Shown: piece by piece, positions 24,074-32,855 of the stretch | Layout of the letters: every line of letters begins with the position of its first letter | Position numbering within the stretch: position 1 is the first letter of the stretch | Assembly (NCBI RefSeq): GCF_006494655.1 | Contig: NZ_VHIM01000002.1 | Location: forward strand, 1 to 64,000 | DNA length: 64,000 nucleotides | Origin: Arthrobacter agilis | GTDB taxonomy: Bacteria > Actinomycetota > Actinomycetes > Actinomycetales > Micrococcaceae | Direction: 5' to 3' | Translations under genes and position numbers: made by a program | The notes under the pieces: generated by a model | The model's input: only the letters and a program-made list of their open reading frames with translations | Databases searched by the model: none | Told to the model about the DNA's origin: nothing

Positions 24074-25999
24074 GTGCCTGAAAACCTGTCCGAGCAGATC
24101 ACCGACACCACTCCATCAGCCGTCACCGAGGCGACCGCTGCGGCTCCCGCCGCCGCGCCGGAGGACGACGGCGTGGACATCCGCTTCACCGACCTCAACC
24201 TCGACGGCCGCGTCCTCGCCGCCCTCACCGACGTCGGCTACGAGAAGCCCTCACCCATCCAGGCAGCGACCATCCCCGCGCTGCTCGAAGGCCGCGACGT
24301 CGTCGGCCTCGCCCAGACCGGCACCGGCAAGACGGCAGCATTCGCCATCCCCGCGCTGTCCAAGATGGCCGAGCTCGCCGACATCAACGGCGGCCCCAGC
24401 AAGAACACGCAGGTCCTCGTGCTCGCCCCGACCCGCGAGCTCGCGCTCCAGGTCGCCGAGGCGTTCACGTCCTACGCCAAGCACATGGAGGGCTTCACCG
24501 TCCTCCCCGTCTACGGTGGATCGCCCTACGGCCCGCAGCTGAACGGCCTCCGTCGTGGCGCGCAGGTCGTCGTCGGCACTCCGGGCCGCGTCATCGACCA
24601 CATCGAGAAGGGCTCGCTCGACCTGTCCAACCTCGAGTACGTGGTCCTGGACGAGGCTGATGAGATGCTGCGCATGGGCTTCGCCGAGGACGTCGAGAAG
24701 ATCCTCTCCTCGACGCCCGACGAGAAGCAGGTCGCCCTGTTCTCCGCGACCATGCCCCCGGCCATCCGCCGCATCGCCAAGAAGTACCTGAACGACCCCG
24801 CCGAGATCTCGGTCAAGGGCAAGACGACGACGGGCACCAACACGCGCCAGCGCTACCTGCAGGTCATGGGCCCGCACAAGCTGGACGCGATGACCCGCAT
24901 CCTCGAGGTGGAGGACTACGACGGCATCATCGCCTTCGTCCGCACCAAGATGGCTACCGAAGACCTGGCGGACAAGTTGCGTTCACGGGGCTTCTCGGCT
25001 GCAGCCATCAACGGAGACATCCCCCAGCAGCAGCGTGAGCGCACGGTCGAGGCCCTGCGCGACGGCAAGATCGACATCCTCGTCGCCACGGACGTCGCCG
25101 CCCGTGGACTCGACGTGGACCGCATCTCGCTCGTGGTGAACTACGACATCCCGCACGACACCGAGTCCTACGTGCACCGCATCGGCCGCACCGGCCGCGC
25201 GGGCCGCTCGGGTGACGCGATCCTCTTCATCACCCCGCGGGAGAAGTACCTGCTCCGGTCGATCGAGAAGGCCACGCGCCAGCCGGTCGAGCAGATGCAG
25301 CTGCCCTCCACGGCCAAGATCAACGAGCTGCGCCTGAACAAGTTCGCGGAGAAGATCACCAAGACGCTGGCCACCGAGGACGTTTCGCTGTTCCGTGACC
25401 TGATCGCGAACTACGAGCGCGAGCACGACGTGCCGGCGGCCGAGATCGCTGCGGCACTCGCCATCATGGCGCAGGGCGGCCAGCCGATCCTCGTCCAGGA
25501 CATCCCCGTGGCCCCCGCCGGCCAGCGCGAGCGCGCCGAGGGTCGCAAGGATGCCTTCGGGTCCCGCGGCCCGACGCGCACCCTCACCGAGGGCAACGCC
25601 ACCTACCGCATCGCGGTGGGACGTCGCCAGCGCGTGATGCCCGGCTCGATCGTCGGCGCCATCGCCAACGAGGGTGGAATCTCCTCCTCGCAGATCGGTG
25701 GGATCGACATCCGCGCGGACCACAGCCTCGTCGAGCTTCCGGCCGACCTGTCGAAGGACCAACTGCGCGCCCTCTCCCGGACCCGTATCGGTGGGGAGCT
25801 CATCCACCTCGAGCTCGACAAGGGCCGCAAGCCCTCGGGTAACCGCGGCGCGGGCGAGTTCAAGAAGCCCTTCAAGAAGGACTTCCCGAAGCGCGACGGT
25901 GACACCCGGTTCTCGGGCGATGCCAGCCGGAAGCCCCGGCACGGCAAGGGCGCAGGGGCGGGCGCAGGACGCTCCAACGCACAGTCCGAGCAGTGGTAG
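24074..25999 (+). CDS. DEAD-box ATP-dependent RNA helicase (DeaD/CsdA type)
   Basis: 641 residues. GTG start after CTGGAGG. Motifs in order: Q motif YEKPSPIQAATIP, AQTGTGKT, PTRELALQVAE, TPGRVIDH, VLDEADEML, FSATMP, then AFVRTKMATEDLADKLRSRG, VATDVAARGLDVDRI and HRIGRTGRAGRSG. A DbpA-type RNA-binding domain follows (about 500-580: YRIAVGRRQRVMPGSIVGAI, IGGIDIRADHSLVELP), then a basic Gly/Lys-rich tail. Expected to unwind structured RNA in ribosome assembly and mRNA turnover, especially in the cold; an N-terminal acidic Ala/Thr extension of about 35 residues precedes the core. Confidence 0.93.
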   Translation: MPENLSEQITDTTPSAVTEATAAAPAAAPEDDGVDIRFTDLNLDGRVLAALTDVGYEKPSPIQAATIPALLEGRDVVGLAQTGTGKTAAFAIPALSKMAELADINGGPSKNTQVLVLAPTRELALQVAEAFTSYAKHMEGFTVLPVYGGSPYGPQLNGLRRGAQVVVGTPGRVIDHIEKGSLDLSNLEYVVLDEADEMLRMGFAEDVEKILSSTPDEKQVALFSATMPPAIRRIAKKYLNDPAEISVKGKTTTGTNTRQRYLQVMGPHKLDAMTRILEVEDYDGIIAFVRTKMATEDLADKLRSRGFSAAAINGDIPQQQRERTVEALRDGKIDILVATDVAARGLDVDRISLVVNYDIPHDTESYVHRIGRTGRAGRSGDAILFITPREKYLLRSIEKATRQPVEQMQLPSTAKINELRLNKFAEKITKTLATEDVSLFRDLIANYEREHDVPAAEIAAALAIMAQGGQPILVQDIPVAPAGQRERAEGRKDAFGSRGPTRTLTEGNATYRIAVGRRQRVMPGSIVGAIANEGGISSSQIGGIDIRADHSLVELPADLSKDQLRALSRTRIGGELIHLELDKGRKPSGNRGAGEFKKPFKKDFPKRDGDTRFSGDASRKPRHGKGAGAGAGRSNAQSEQW

Positions 26000-26125
26000 C
26001 AAGCATCGTGTGATCCCCGTCGGACCCGCGCCCAGCGCGGGTCCGAGGTGGAATCGGGGAGGCGCCTTCCGGGGGTCCGACGATTTCGCACCAGCGGTTG
26101 GGAACTGGTAAAGTTTCTTGCTGTT

Positions 26126-26197
26126 GCCCCCCTAGCTCAGTGGTAGAGCGCGTTCTTGGTAAGAACGAGGTCACCGGATCGATTCCGGTGGGGGGCT
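26126..26197 (+). tRNA. tRNA-Thr (GGT anticodon)
   Basis: 72 nt folding into a full cloverleaf: acceptor GCCCCCC/GGGGGGC, D-arm GCTC/GAGC, anticodon arm CGTTC/GAACG with loop TTGGTAA, T-arm ACCGG/CCGGT with loop ATCGATT, discriminator T. CCA is not encoded. A possible -10 TAAAGT lies at 26109-26114. Confidence 0.95.
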
Positions 26198-26251
26198 CGC
26201 GAATGAGGGGCCCGTGACGATCACCAGGTCGGTGCGGGCAGTCTCATTTGG

Positions 26252-26325
26252 GGCGGTGTAGCTCAGCTGGTTAGAGCGCACGACTCATAATCGTGAGGTC
26301 CCGGGATCGAGTCCCGGCACCGCTA
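26252..26325 (+). tRNA. tRNA-Met (CAT anticodon, elongator type)
   Basis: 74 nt cloverleaf: acceptor GGCGGTG/CACCGCT (one G-U pair at the end), D-arm GCTC/GAGC, anticodon arm CACGA/TCGTG with loop CTCATAA, T-arm CCGGG/CCCGG. The paired first base and the T-arm fit elongator Met rather than initiator. Followed directly by a terminator. Confidence 0.93.
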
Positions 26326-26326
26326 C

Positions 26327-26369
26327 AAAAGAACCCCCCGGAGTCCTTCAGATTCCGGGGGGTTCTTTT
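26327..26369 (+). terminator. Intrinsic terminator of the tRNA pair
   Basis: AAAAGAACCCCCCGGA (26327-26342) pairs perfectly with TCCGGGGGGTTCTTTT (26354-26369), a 16-bp stem with an 11-nt loop and a T-rich end. Confidence 0.9.
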
Positions 26370-26436
26370 GCGTTCGGCTCATGGATCCGTCTGCAGCTGG
26401 CGGAGTGATCCGAGTCCGATCCGGCGAAGCTGTTCT

Positions 26437-28050
26437 TCAGTCGGCAGCGCCCTGAGCGACAGCGGGAGCGTCCTGCGTGGAGCACGTCGACTGCGGGATG
26501 TCATCGAACCTCTGGTAGATCTTCCAGATATGGCCGGTGTCGGGGTCGGTGAGTGTGTCGGTGTGCATGAAACCGGATGCTTCCGGCTGCAACTGGCTGC
26601 CGATGGTGGTGCTGCCGTCGAGGACGACCAGTTGGAAGTAGTTGTCCTCCAATGCTCGCTGGTAAGCCTCAAGTCCCTGGAGGAGGACCTGCCCCTTGTC
26701 CTGGGGGTCATCGTAGAAGAACGAGCCTTCGTACGTCGAGGTCCACTGCCAGGGATCGGTCTTGTCGCCCAACGAGTAGGTCAGGGGTTCGGGCACCTCG
26801 ACCAGCGAGCAAAGCTGTGGCATCGAATCGACCGCGAACTCGACCGTTTCATGGAGCGGCGACGTGTCGACCCAGACTGCGAAAAGCTTCTCGGACTGGA
26901 TGAGCCCGCCCATGAGCGCGACGTAGCAAGCCACCACGACGAGCAGGACGGAGATGCGCCGCGCGGCCCGCACCAGGGCCGCCAGTAGGACGCCTGCCAG
27001 CGGCGCGCCGAAGATCATCCCCAACACGAGGTGTTTGTGCAGGGACACCGACTCACCCATCCAGATCTGGTAACCGGCGGCCGTCACCGTCCCTGCGAGC
27101 AGCAACATCGCCAGGATCGGCTGGCGGCGCATCAGGTAGATCCCACCGCCGAGCATGAGCGCGAATGCAATCCCAGCCCAGACTCCGACGTGGCTGACCA
27201 GAACCAAGACCGGCGTCTCGTCGACGATCGCGGCCCGGTCGGTGGTGGTCATCCGAAGACCGGCAAGCAGCGTCGAGGCCCATGTCAGCGCGGAACCGAC
27301 CAAAAGCACAAGGGCAGTGAGTCCTGCGATCGCCCCGCGCGCCACCGCTCGGCCTCGTGTGGACCGCACGGCCCAACCGACGACCAGGGTGAGCAGCATC
27401 ACGAACGGGACATCGATGGCGGAGGAGTATTTCAGCAGCACAGCCAGGGAGCACAGGGTCCCGATCACCACTCCCCATAGGGCTGAGCGGTTTCGTTTGC
27501 TCGACCAGATGCTGAGCGCCGTCGCCCAGGCGATGAGAGCGAAACTGGGCGCGTCGAACGTGGCGAAGTTCGACAGAAAAATAACAGGAGCTGACAGGGC
27601 GAAGATGAACGCGGAGAAGATGCCCGCAGTTCGCGGACGAGAATGGTGATCAAACAGCACATTGGTGCCCCAGTAGATCGCTACCGTCGCGCTGAGCATA
27701 CAGACCATGGAGAACGAACGGGCCAGGGCCAGTCCGCCGAGCTGATTCAGGAATGCTGCCCACACGGGGTAGAGCATCGGCGCTCCCGAGAAGAATGCGT
27801 CGGGGTTGGTCGACACCACGACCTCCGGATCGATCCAGGACTGCATGATCCAGTCGCCGGTGTAGAGGTACAGCGCCTCGTCCTGAAAGGCCGTGTTGGT
27901 CAGCCGCAGTGCCGCTACCGCCTGGATCAGCAGAATCAGAGCGATTGGGATGTGGCGGATGTAGCGATCGGCCCCCGCACGTTTGGCCGGTGGTAGGAAG
28001 GATCCGGCCGCCGCTCGCCATGTCGGGCGGTAGTCGATGGTCGTGCTCAC
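26437..28050 (-). CDS. GT39-type membrane glycosyltransferase (PMT/ArnT-like)
   Basis: 537 residues, about 11 membrane helices up to residue 400 and a C-terminal extracytoplasmic domain of about 130 residues. TNTAFQDEALYLYTGDWIMQ in the first external loop carries the acidic D-E pair that binds the polyprenyl-phosphate sugar in GT-C enzymes; SNFATFDAPSFALIAWATAL and LLKYSSAIDVPFVM follow the usual layout. The sugar and acceptor are unknown. The GTG start overlaps the GT2 stop by 4 nt (GTGA), so both are made from one transcript. Confidence 0.78.
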   Translation of the reverse strand: MSTTIDYRPTWRAAAGSFLPPAKRAGADRYIRHIPIALILLIQAVAALRLTNTAFQDEALYLYTGDWIMQSWIDPEVVVSTNPDAFFSGAPMLYPVWAAFLNQLGGLALARSFSMVCMLSATVAIYWGTNVLFDHHSRPRTAGIFSAFIFALSAPVIFLSNFATFDAPSFALIAWATALSIWSSKRNRSALWGVVIGTLCSLAVLLKYSSAIDVPFVMLLTLVVGWAVRSTRGRAVARGAIAGLTALVLLVGSALTWASTLLAGLRMTTTDRAAIVDETPVLVLVSHVGVWAGIAFALMLGGGIYLMRRQPILAMLLLAGTVTAAGYQIWMGESVSLHKHLVLGMIFGAPLAGVLLAALVRAARRISVLLVVVACYVALMGGLIQSEKLFAVWVDTSPLHETVEFAVDSMPQLCSLVEVPEPLTYSLGDKTDPWQWTSTYEGSFFYDDPQDKGQVLLQGLEAYQRALEDNYFQLVVLDGSTTIGSQLQPEASGFMHTDTLTDPDTGHIWKIYQRFDDIPQSTCSTQDAPAVAQGAAD

Positions 28051-29888
28051 TGGGCTACCTCCGTCCTTCGTGCAGGCTCATGGGCGGCGGCTGCCGCCCG
28101 ACCCCAGCCCATCGACAGCACCCCGACAGGGACGAACACATAGGCCGAGAGGGCGAAAAGGGCGATGGTGGCCCAGAACTGATCGATACCGAACCGATAG
28201 GCGCCCAATCCCAGTCCCATCAGCGTCATCGTCTGGGTGATCAGGATGTAGGGGCCCATGAAGGACCGCACACGCTGCCCGATGGGGACCTGCGCGGCAA
28301 CGCTGCCGGTCGGCACCCACTCGGACACCAGCCCGCGGAACATGTCGGCAATGCAGAAGAGATGGGCGAAGCCGTAGAGGGTCTGGACGCGCAACACCTC
28401 CAGACGCCAGCGGCCCAACGAGACCGCCGGCAGTACGATCAGCCACAGAACCACTGCGCCCAGCAGTGGGAGGGAGTTCAGGGGAGTGACGTTCTGGCCG
28501 AACAGGAACGCCATGACCAACAAGGGAATCGGCGCGAGAAGCGCAACCGTTGCCGTGCTGATGTAGTAAAGGAAGCCGGCCCAGAAACTGACCCGCTGGC
28601 GAAGGGTCAATGAACCGCTGTTGTGGAAAGAGTTCGACGCCACAAGCGACATCGATCCCTCGCACCATCGGTATTGCTGGGCGATGAAGGAATCGACGTC
28701 CGTCGGCGACTGACCCCGTGAGACGAGCGTCGGCACGTACCTGAGCTGGTATCCCTGCTCCTGCATGTGCAGGCCCGTATAGACATCTTCGCTGTGACCG
28801 ATCAGCGGAAAGCCGCCGATTGCATCCAGAGCCTCACGGCGATAGACCGCCGATGTACCCACGCAGATCGCTCCGCCTACGGCGTCGCGCGAGGGTTGGA
28901 TGAACCGGTAGAAAAGTTCCTGTGTCGCGCCCGCGCACCGCTCCAACCAGGACATCGAGCGGTCGGTGGAGAAATGCTGCGGGCTTTGGACGATCCCGAC
29001 CCTGGAATCATCCATGTAGGGCACGAGTTCCAGCAGGAAATCCGGCCGGGGCACGAAGTCCGCGTCGAAGATGACGACGTGATCGGAAGACGTGCCCTCG
29101 AACGCAGCCTGGAGGTTCCCGGCCTTCTTGAAGTCGCTGCCGGTGCGGGCTCTGTACTCGAAGCCGCTGCGCGTCGCGAGATCGCGAACCTCCTGGCGCG
29201 CGGCGTCATCAAGAACGTGCACCTCCAGCGTGCCCGGCCACACCAGATTCCGGATGTGATGAGCCGTATTGGAGAGGACCGCCAGGTCCTCCCCGCACGT
29301 GGGAAGGAAGACGTCGACGCTGGGTATCCGCGTGGGATTCCACAGGTCGACGGTGGACGCGTGGTCTGCCATCGACACGCGCCGACGAAAAGTCGAGGTC
29401 CACAGACTGAGGATCTGCTCGACGACAAGTAGAACCAATGGCAGCAGGAAGACCAGCGTCCAGTAGGACTGCGTCGCAAGACCGACGAAGCTGGCTGCCA
29501 CCCCCGCCATGGCTCCGGCGGAAGCCCAAAAAACCCAACGATGCTGCGGCGTTCGCAGGTAGGAGTACTTCTCCTCGTCGTCGGGAGGGGTCAGCCAGTC
29601 GAAGCTCGTAGGGCTGAAAGCGTTAGTGAGGGGACGTGCGTCGCGGACTACTGCCGCGTCAGCTGAGCGACCCGTGCGCAGACTATTGATCAGGACCAAT
29701 GCGTTTCCCTTGCGATTGATGGCCGTGGGGTCGCTGCCGAATCCCACGCCCGCGTCTGCCTCCTTCAGAAAGAGCGCATGCCCATTCGAGGAAAGTGGCT
29801 CACCGCATCGGGAGCAGCGCCGACGGCCGCTCGACGCAGTGGACTTCGTCGACGAAGTTGGCATGGGTCTTTTGGCTAGCAAGGTCAT
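28047..29888 (-). CDS. Cellulose-synthase-like GT2 glycosyltransferase with zinc-ribbon N-terminus
   Basis: 613 residues. An unusual N-terminal stretch has CSRCGEPLSSNGHALFLKEA, a possible half zinc-ribbon. Two membrane helices (about 120-165) precede the GT-A domain with D residues in VHVLDDAARQE, VIFDADFVPRP and GHSEDVYTG and the QQYRW acceptor motif; about five helices follow. No PilZ domain is visible. This is the BcsA-like layout for processive polymerisation of a beta-glycan with export through the membrane. BcsB, BcsZ or other cellulose partners are absent; the coupled GT39 gene is its only partner here. Alternative start ATG at 29864. Codon use looks slightly less G/C-rich than its neighbours. 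Confidence 0.8.
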   Translation of the reverse strand: MTLLAKRPMPTSSTKSTASSGRRRCSRCGEPLSSNGHALFLKEADAGVGFGSDPTAINRKGNALVLINSLRTGRSADAAVVRDARPLTNAFSPTSFDWLTPPDDEEKYSYLRTPQHRWVFWASAGAMAGVAASFVGLATQSYWTLVFLLPLVLLVVEQILSLWTSTFRRRVSMADHASTVDLWNPTRIPSVDVFLPTCGEDLAVLSNTAHHIRNLVWPGTLEVHVLDDAARQEVRDLATRSGFEYRARTGSDFKKAGNLQAAFEGTSSDHVVIFDADFVPRPDFLLELVPYMDDSRVGIVQSPQHFSTDRSMSWLERCAGATQELFYRFIQPSRDAVGGAICVGTSAVYRREALDAIGGFPLIGHSEDVYTGLHMQEQGYQLRYVPTLVSRGQSPTDVDSFIAQQYRWCEGSMSLVASNSFHNSGSLTLRQRVSFWAGFLYYISTATVALLAPIPLLVMAFLFGQNVTPLNSLPLLGAVVLWLIVLPAVSLGRWRLEVLRVQTLYGFAHLFCIADMFRGLVSEWVPTGSVAAQVPIGQRVRSFMGPYILITQTMTLMGLGLGAYRFGIDQFWATIALFALSAYVFVPVGVLSMGWGRAAAAAHEPARRTEVAQ

Positions 29889-30191
29889 CCGAGATGACCG
29901 GCTTGATAACCAGGGAAAGGAGGGTGTGGTCCGAGCAGTCGGACCTCAATGCAATGATTGGCCAGCTTTCGGGCGTGCACACGAGTAAGCGGTACCCGAT
30001 ATCTGACGATTACTACTCAAAATTCCACTTGTTCAGCAGGACGATCACTGTCTCGTCAGCGCGCCGCACACGTGACGGATACCGCAGGCGCTCGTCGGTC
30101 GGGGTGTCGGCGGCGCCCGGTCAGTCAGCCCACGCCGACCGGCCGAGGGCGCCGGACGCCGGTTCGCTCCGGACGGCGCTACGGTGGCTCA
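29889..30191. other. Divergent promoter region, no gene
   Basis: 303 nt between the GT2 gene (leftward) and the lipoprotein gene (rightward). The middle, about 29995-30045, is A/T-rich for this genome and is the likely control region of the GT2-GT39 operon. TACGGT at 30180-30185, 6 nt before the ATG at 30192, is the probable -10 of the lipoprotein gene. No RNA gene or repeat is seen. Confidence 0.5.
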
Positions 30192-30989
30192 ATGGGAATA
30201 CTCCGGCGGTGGACACGTGTAGCGGTGATCCTCCTGCTCGGCGCGACATCTGCCGTCGCCTGTTCCCCGCAGGACGATCCCCGGCCCTTCCCCGCCGGGG
30301 TGTCGTGGGACTATCAGCTCGGCGGGGCCTACGAGCCCGACGAGGGGGTGGGCGTCGTCGTGCGGAGCGTGGACAGTGGACCCGCGGAGGGGCTGTACTC
30401 GATCTGCTACGTCAACGCCTTCCAGAGCCAGCCGGGCGAGGCGGCCGGCTGGCTGACCGACGGGCTGGTCCTCGAGGTGGACGGCACCCCGATGGTGGAT
30501 CCGGAGTGGCCGGACGAGTACCTGCTGGACACAGGGACCGCGGCCCGACGCCAGGCCATCGCTGCTCGGGCCGTCCGTGTCCTACGGACCTGCGCGGAGC
30601 AGGGGTTCGACGCCGTGGAGCTGGACAATCTCGACTCCTACCGGCGGTCGGAGGGCCGGCTCGCCCTCGCGGACAACGTAGCGCTGGCGGAGGTGCTGCT
30701 CCGGGAGTCTCACGCGCTCGGCCTACTCGTGGGCCAGAAGAACGCAGCCGAGGAGGCTGCCGGACTCGAGAGGGTCGGGTTCGACTTCGCGATCGCCGAG
30801 CAGTGCATCGAGTTCGCCGAGTGCGCCGCCTACACGGCGGTCTACGGCGATGCGGTGCTGGCGGTCGAGTACCCCGGACCGTCGGCGGACGATCCCTGCG
30901 CCGCCGGCGACCGACCGGCGTCGACCGTGGTGCGCGACCGTGAACTCCGCGCGGCGGGCGAGCCCGGCCACGTGTTCCGGACCTGCTGA
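30192..30989 (+). CDS. GH114-like lipoprotein (endo-alpha-1,4-polygalactosaminidase family)
   Basis: 265 residues. Lipoprotein signal MGILRRWTRVAVILLLGATS with lipobox AVAC (Cys24). The mature part is a spherulin-4/GH114 TIM-barrel: VSWDYQLGGAY, YSICYVNAFQSQPGE, GFDAVELDNLDSYRRSEG with the acidic catalytic-type residues, and VGFDFAIAEQCIEFAEC. Family members cleave galactosamine-rich exopolysaccharides. Its position next to a polysaccharide synthase/glycosyltransferase pair suggests surface-polymer trimming, which is inference. Confidence 0.8.
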   Translation: MGILRRWTRVAVILLLGATSAVACSPQDDPRPFPAGVSWDYQLGGAYEPDEGVGVVVRSVDSGPAEGLYSICYVNAFQSQPGEAAGWLTDGLVLEVDGTPMVDPEWPDEYLLDTGTAARRQAIAARAVRVLRTCAEQGFDAVELDNLDSYRRSEGRLALADNVALAEVLLRESHALGLLVGQKNAAEEAAGLERVGFDFAIAEQCIEFAECAAYTAVYGDAVLAVEYPGPSADDPCAAGDRPASTVVRDRELRAAGEPGHVFRTC

Positions 30990-31008
30990 CGTCGACAGCG
31001 CCCGGACG

Positions 31009-31638
31009 TCAACTCCGGCGCATTGCCAGGAGGACCGCGTCGCTGATCGCGTGCTCATGCCCGTCAGCGCTCCGCTCCACCCGCGGACGGGATTCGCAGA
31101 CGCGGATGTCCCACGAATCGTCCAGGAGGGCGGCGATCTCCGGCGCGGTGAAGAAGAGGTCGGCCTGGTGCGGCCGCCCCACCCCGGAGTGGAGGTCGGA
31201 CGGATCGTGTGCCACGATCAGCAGCGTTCCGCCGACGGCCACGAGGGTCGCGAGCTCCGCGAAGACCTGTGAGCGTTGCGGCTCGGGCAGGTGCAGGAAC
31301 TGGGCCGACACGAGGTCGAGGTCACGGGGCAGATCCGGCGCTGCGAGGAGGTCCACCTGCTTCCAGTGCAGGCGTGCAGCGACCGACGGATCGAGTTCCG
31401 CCGAGTGCGCATGCGCCCGCTCCAGAGCGACCTCGGACACATCGATCCCGAGAACGCTCCAGCCCTGTTCCGCGAGCCACGCAGCGTCCGCTCCCTCACC
31501 GCAGCCCACGTCGAGCGCCCTCCCGGGGGGCAGTCGGGCTGTCTCGGCGACGAGGTGCCGGTTGGGCTTCCCGCTCCAGATGCGGTTCCGCTGGCGGTAG
31601 CGGTCGTCCCAGAACTCCTGCGTGTATTCAACGAGCAT
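31009..31638 (-). CDS. Class I SAM-dependent methyltransferase
   Basis: 209 residues. Rossmann motif I ALDVGCGEGADAAWLAEQGW, motif II acidic end VLGIDVSEVALERA, and motif IV LDLVSAQFLHLPEPQRSQVF. The FWDDRYRQRNRIWSGKPNRH opening is typical of the TehB/thiopurine-like group, which methylates small nucleophiles such as thiols or tellurite. It overlaps the end of the upstream flavoprotein gene by 11 nt and has GGAGTG before the ATG, so the two are coupled; a thiol substrate would fit that partner. Confidence 0.85.
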   Translation of the reverse strand: MLVEYTQEFWDDRYRQRNRIWSGKPNRHLVAETARLPPGRALDVGCGEGADAAWLAEQGWSVLGIDVSEVALERAHAHSAELDPSVAARLHWKQVDLLAAPDLPRDLDLVSAQFLHLPEPQRSQVFAELATLVAVGGTLLIVAHDPSDLHSGVGRPHQADLFFTAPEIAALLDDSWDIRVCESRPRVERSADGHEHAISDAVLLAMRRS

Positions 31639-32764
31639 GGTGCACTCCTTCGTCCGGCGTCGTCGTCAATGCCAACGTCGGCATCGGTGTCGGTGTGGTT
31701 GTGTCGGTTCCGGGAGCGGGCGTGACCGCCCCATCATGCAGCCCGAGGTGGCGCTTGCCAAGGACGCGCTCCGAGACCTCGGCCTCGCCCGCAGCGGAGA
31801 ACGGTCCGCTGCGGCCTTCCACGGCCCAGGCCGTCTCCTCCTCGATCAGGTGGGCGTTGATCATCGCGCCCGCCATGGTGCCCTCCGCGGCCGCGACGAT
31901 CACCTGCGCCGAGAGATTCGAGACATTGCCCGCGACGTACACGCCGGAGGCGGCCGTGGAACCCATGGGACCGGGTTCGATGAAGCTTCCCATTCCGGTG
32001 GGATGATCCTGCAGGTCGAGTCCGAGGCCCTCGAGCAGGCCGCCGCGCGCATTCATCCGCGTCCCGACCGCCAGCGCATCGCGGTCGATGTGTGCCCCGT
32101 CCTCGAGCGTGACGCCTGTCAGAACGCCGTCCGCCTGGTCCACGGACACCACCCTGCCGTCGACCACGCTGATGGAACGTGCGGCGAGTTTCTCCCACTC
32201 CTCCTCGGTCGGCTCCACCGTGTCGTGGAGGAAGAGCGTGATCTTCTCCGACCACTGCCGGAAGAGGAGGGCCTGGTGGACGGACAGGGGGCCCGTGCCG
32301 AGGATGCCGATCCGTTGCCCGCGGATCTCGTAGCCATGGCAGTAGGGGCAGTGCACGACGCCAGCGCCCCACTGTTCCCGCAAGCCGGTGATGGCGGGAA
32401 GTCCGTCCTCGAGCCCCGTGGCGAGGAGGAGCCGCCTGCCGGCCGCCGCGCGGCCGTCGCCGAGTTCCACCCCGAAGCCTTCGGCCGTCCGCCGGAGGCT
32501 GGTTGCCTCGCCGTCGAGGACGACGGCGCCGTACGCTTCCGCCTCCCCGCGCCCGGCTGCCAGGAGGGCGCGGGGGTCCATGCCCTCGCGTGTGAGGAAT
32601 CCGTGCACGCCCCGGGCGGGGGCGTTGCGCGGCGCCCCGGCGTCGATGACGAGGACAGATCGCTGCGCGCGAGCCAGCGTGACGGCGGCGCTCAGGCCCG
32701 CTGGGCCGCCTCCGATGACGACGACGTCGTAGCGGGCAGGGAGGGTGCCGTCGGTGTGTGGCAA
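31628..32764 (-). CDS. FAD-dependent dithiol/disulfide oxidoreductase (thioredoxin-reductase-like)
   Basis: 378 residues from a TTG at 32764 with GAAGGAG 6 nt upstream; upstream in-frame ATGs have no support. FAD motif VVVIGGGPAGLSAAVTLARA near the N-terminus, redox pair in VVHCPYCHGYE, NAD(P)-binding IGILGTGPLSVHQALL, and C-terminal FAD contact GVYVAGNVSNLSAQVIVAAA. The CxxCHG(Y/F)E form is found in GliT-type oxidoreductases rather than in housekeeping thioredoxin reductase (CATC). The last 35 residues are Thr/Pro-rich and unusual. Divergent from the XRE-cupin regulator that probably controls it. Confidence 0.82.
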   Translation of the reverse strand: MPHTDGTLPARYDVVVIGGGPAGLSAAVTLARAQRSVLVIDAGAPRNAPARGVHGFLTREGMDPRALLAAGRGEAEAYGAVVLDGEATSLRRTAEGFGVELGDGRAAAGRRLLLATGLEDGLPAITGLREQWGAGVVHCPYCHGYEIRGQRIGILGTGPLSVHQALLFRQWSEKITLFLHDTVEPTEEEWEKLAARSISVVDGRVVSVDQADGVLTGVTLEDGAHIDRDALAVGTRMNARGGLLEGLGLDLQDHPTGMGSFIEPGPMGSTAASGVYVAGNVSNLSAQVIVAAAEGTMAGAMINAHLIEEETAWAVEGRSGPFSAAGEAEVSERVLGKRHLGLHDGAVTPAPGTDTTTPTPMPTLALTTTPDEGVHHAR

Positions 32765-32831
32765 GGAAGTCTCCTTCGGGTAGCGGGTGTGTCTCCAGCA
32801 TCGGCATGCCGGAGAATGTCCGCAAGTTAGT

Positions 32832-32846
32832 TTGCCGATATGGCAA
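32832..32846. promoter_or_regulatory. Operator TTGCC-N5-GGCAA between flavoprotein and XRE-cupin genes
   Basis: Perfect 5-bp inverted repeat TTGCCGATATGGCAA in the 91-nt divergent intergenic region, 10 nt before the regulator's ATG. Its position would let one bound dimer control both directions. Confidence 0.55.
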
Positions 32847-32855
32847 GATGGGCTG

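Noticed and set aside
26252-30040. Possible integration of the glycosyltransferase pair at tRNA-Met
   Set aside because: The tRNA is intact with its terminator and I found no second copy of its 3' end near 30 kb, nor any integrase gene.
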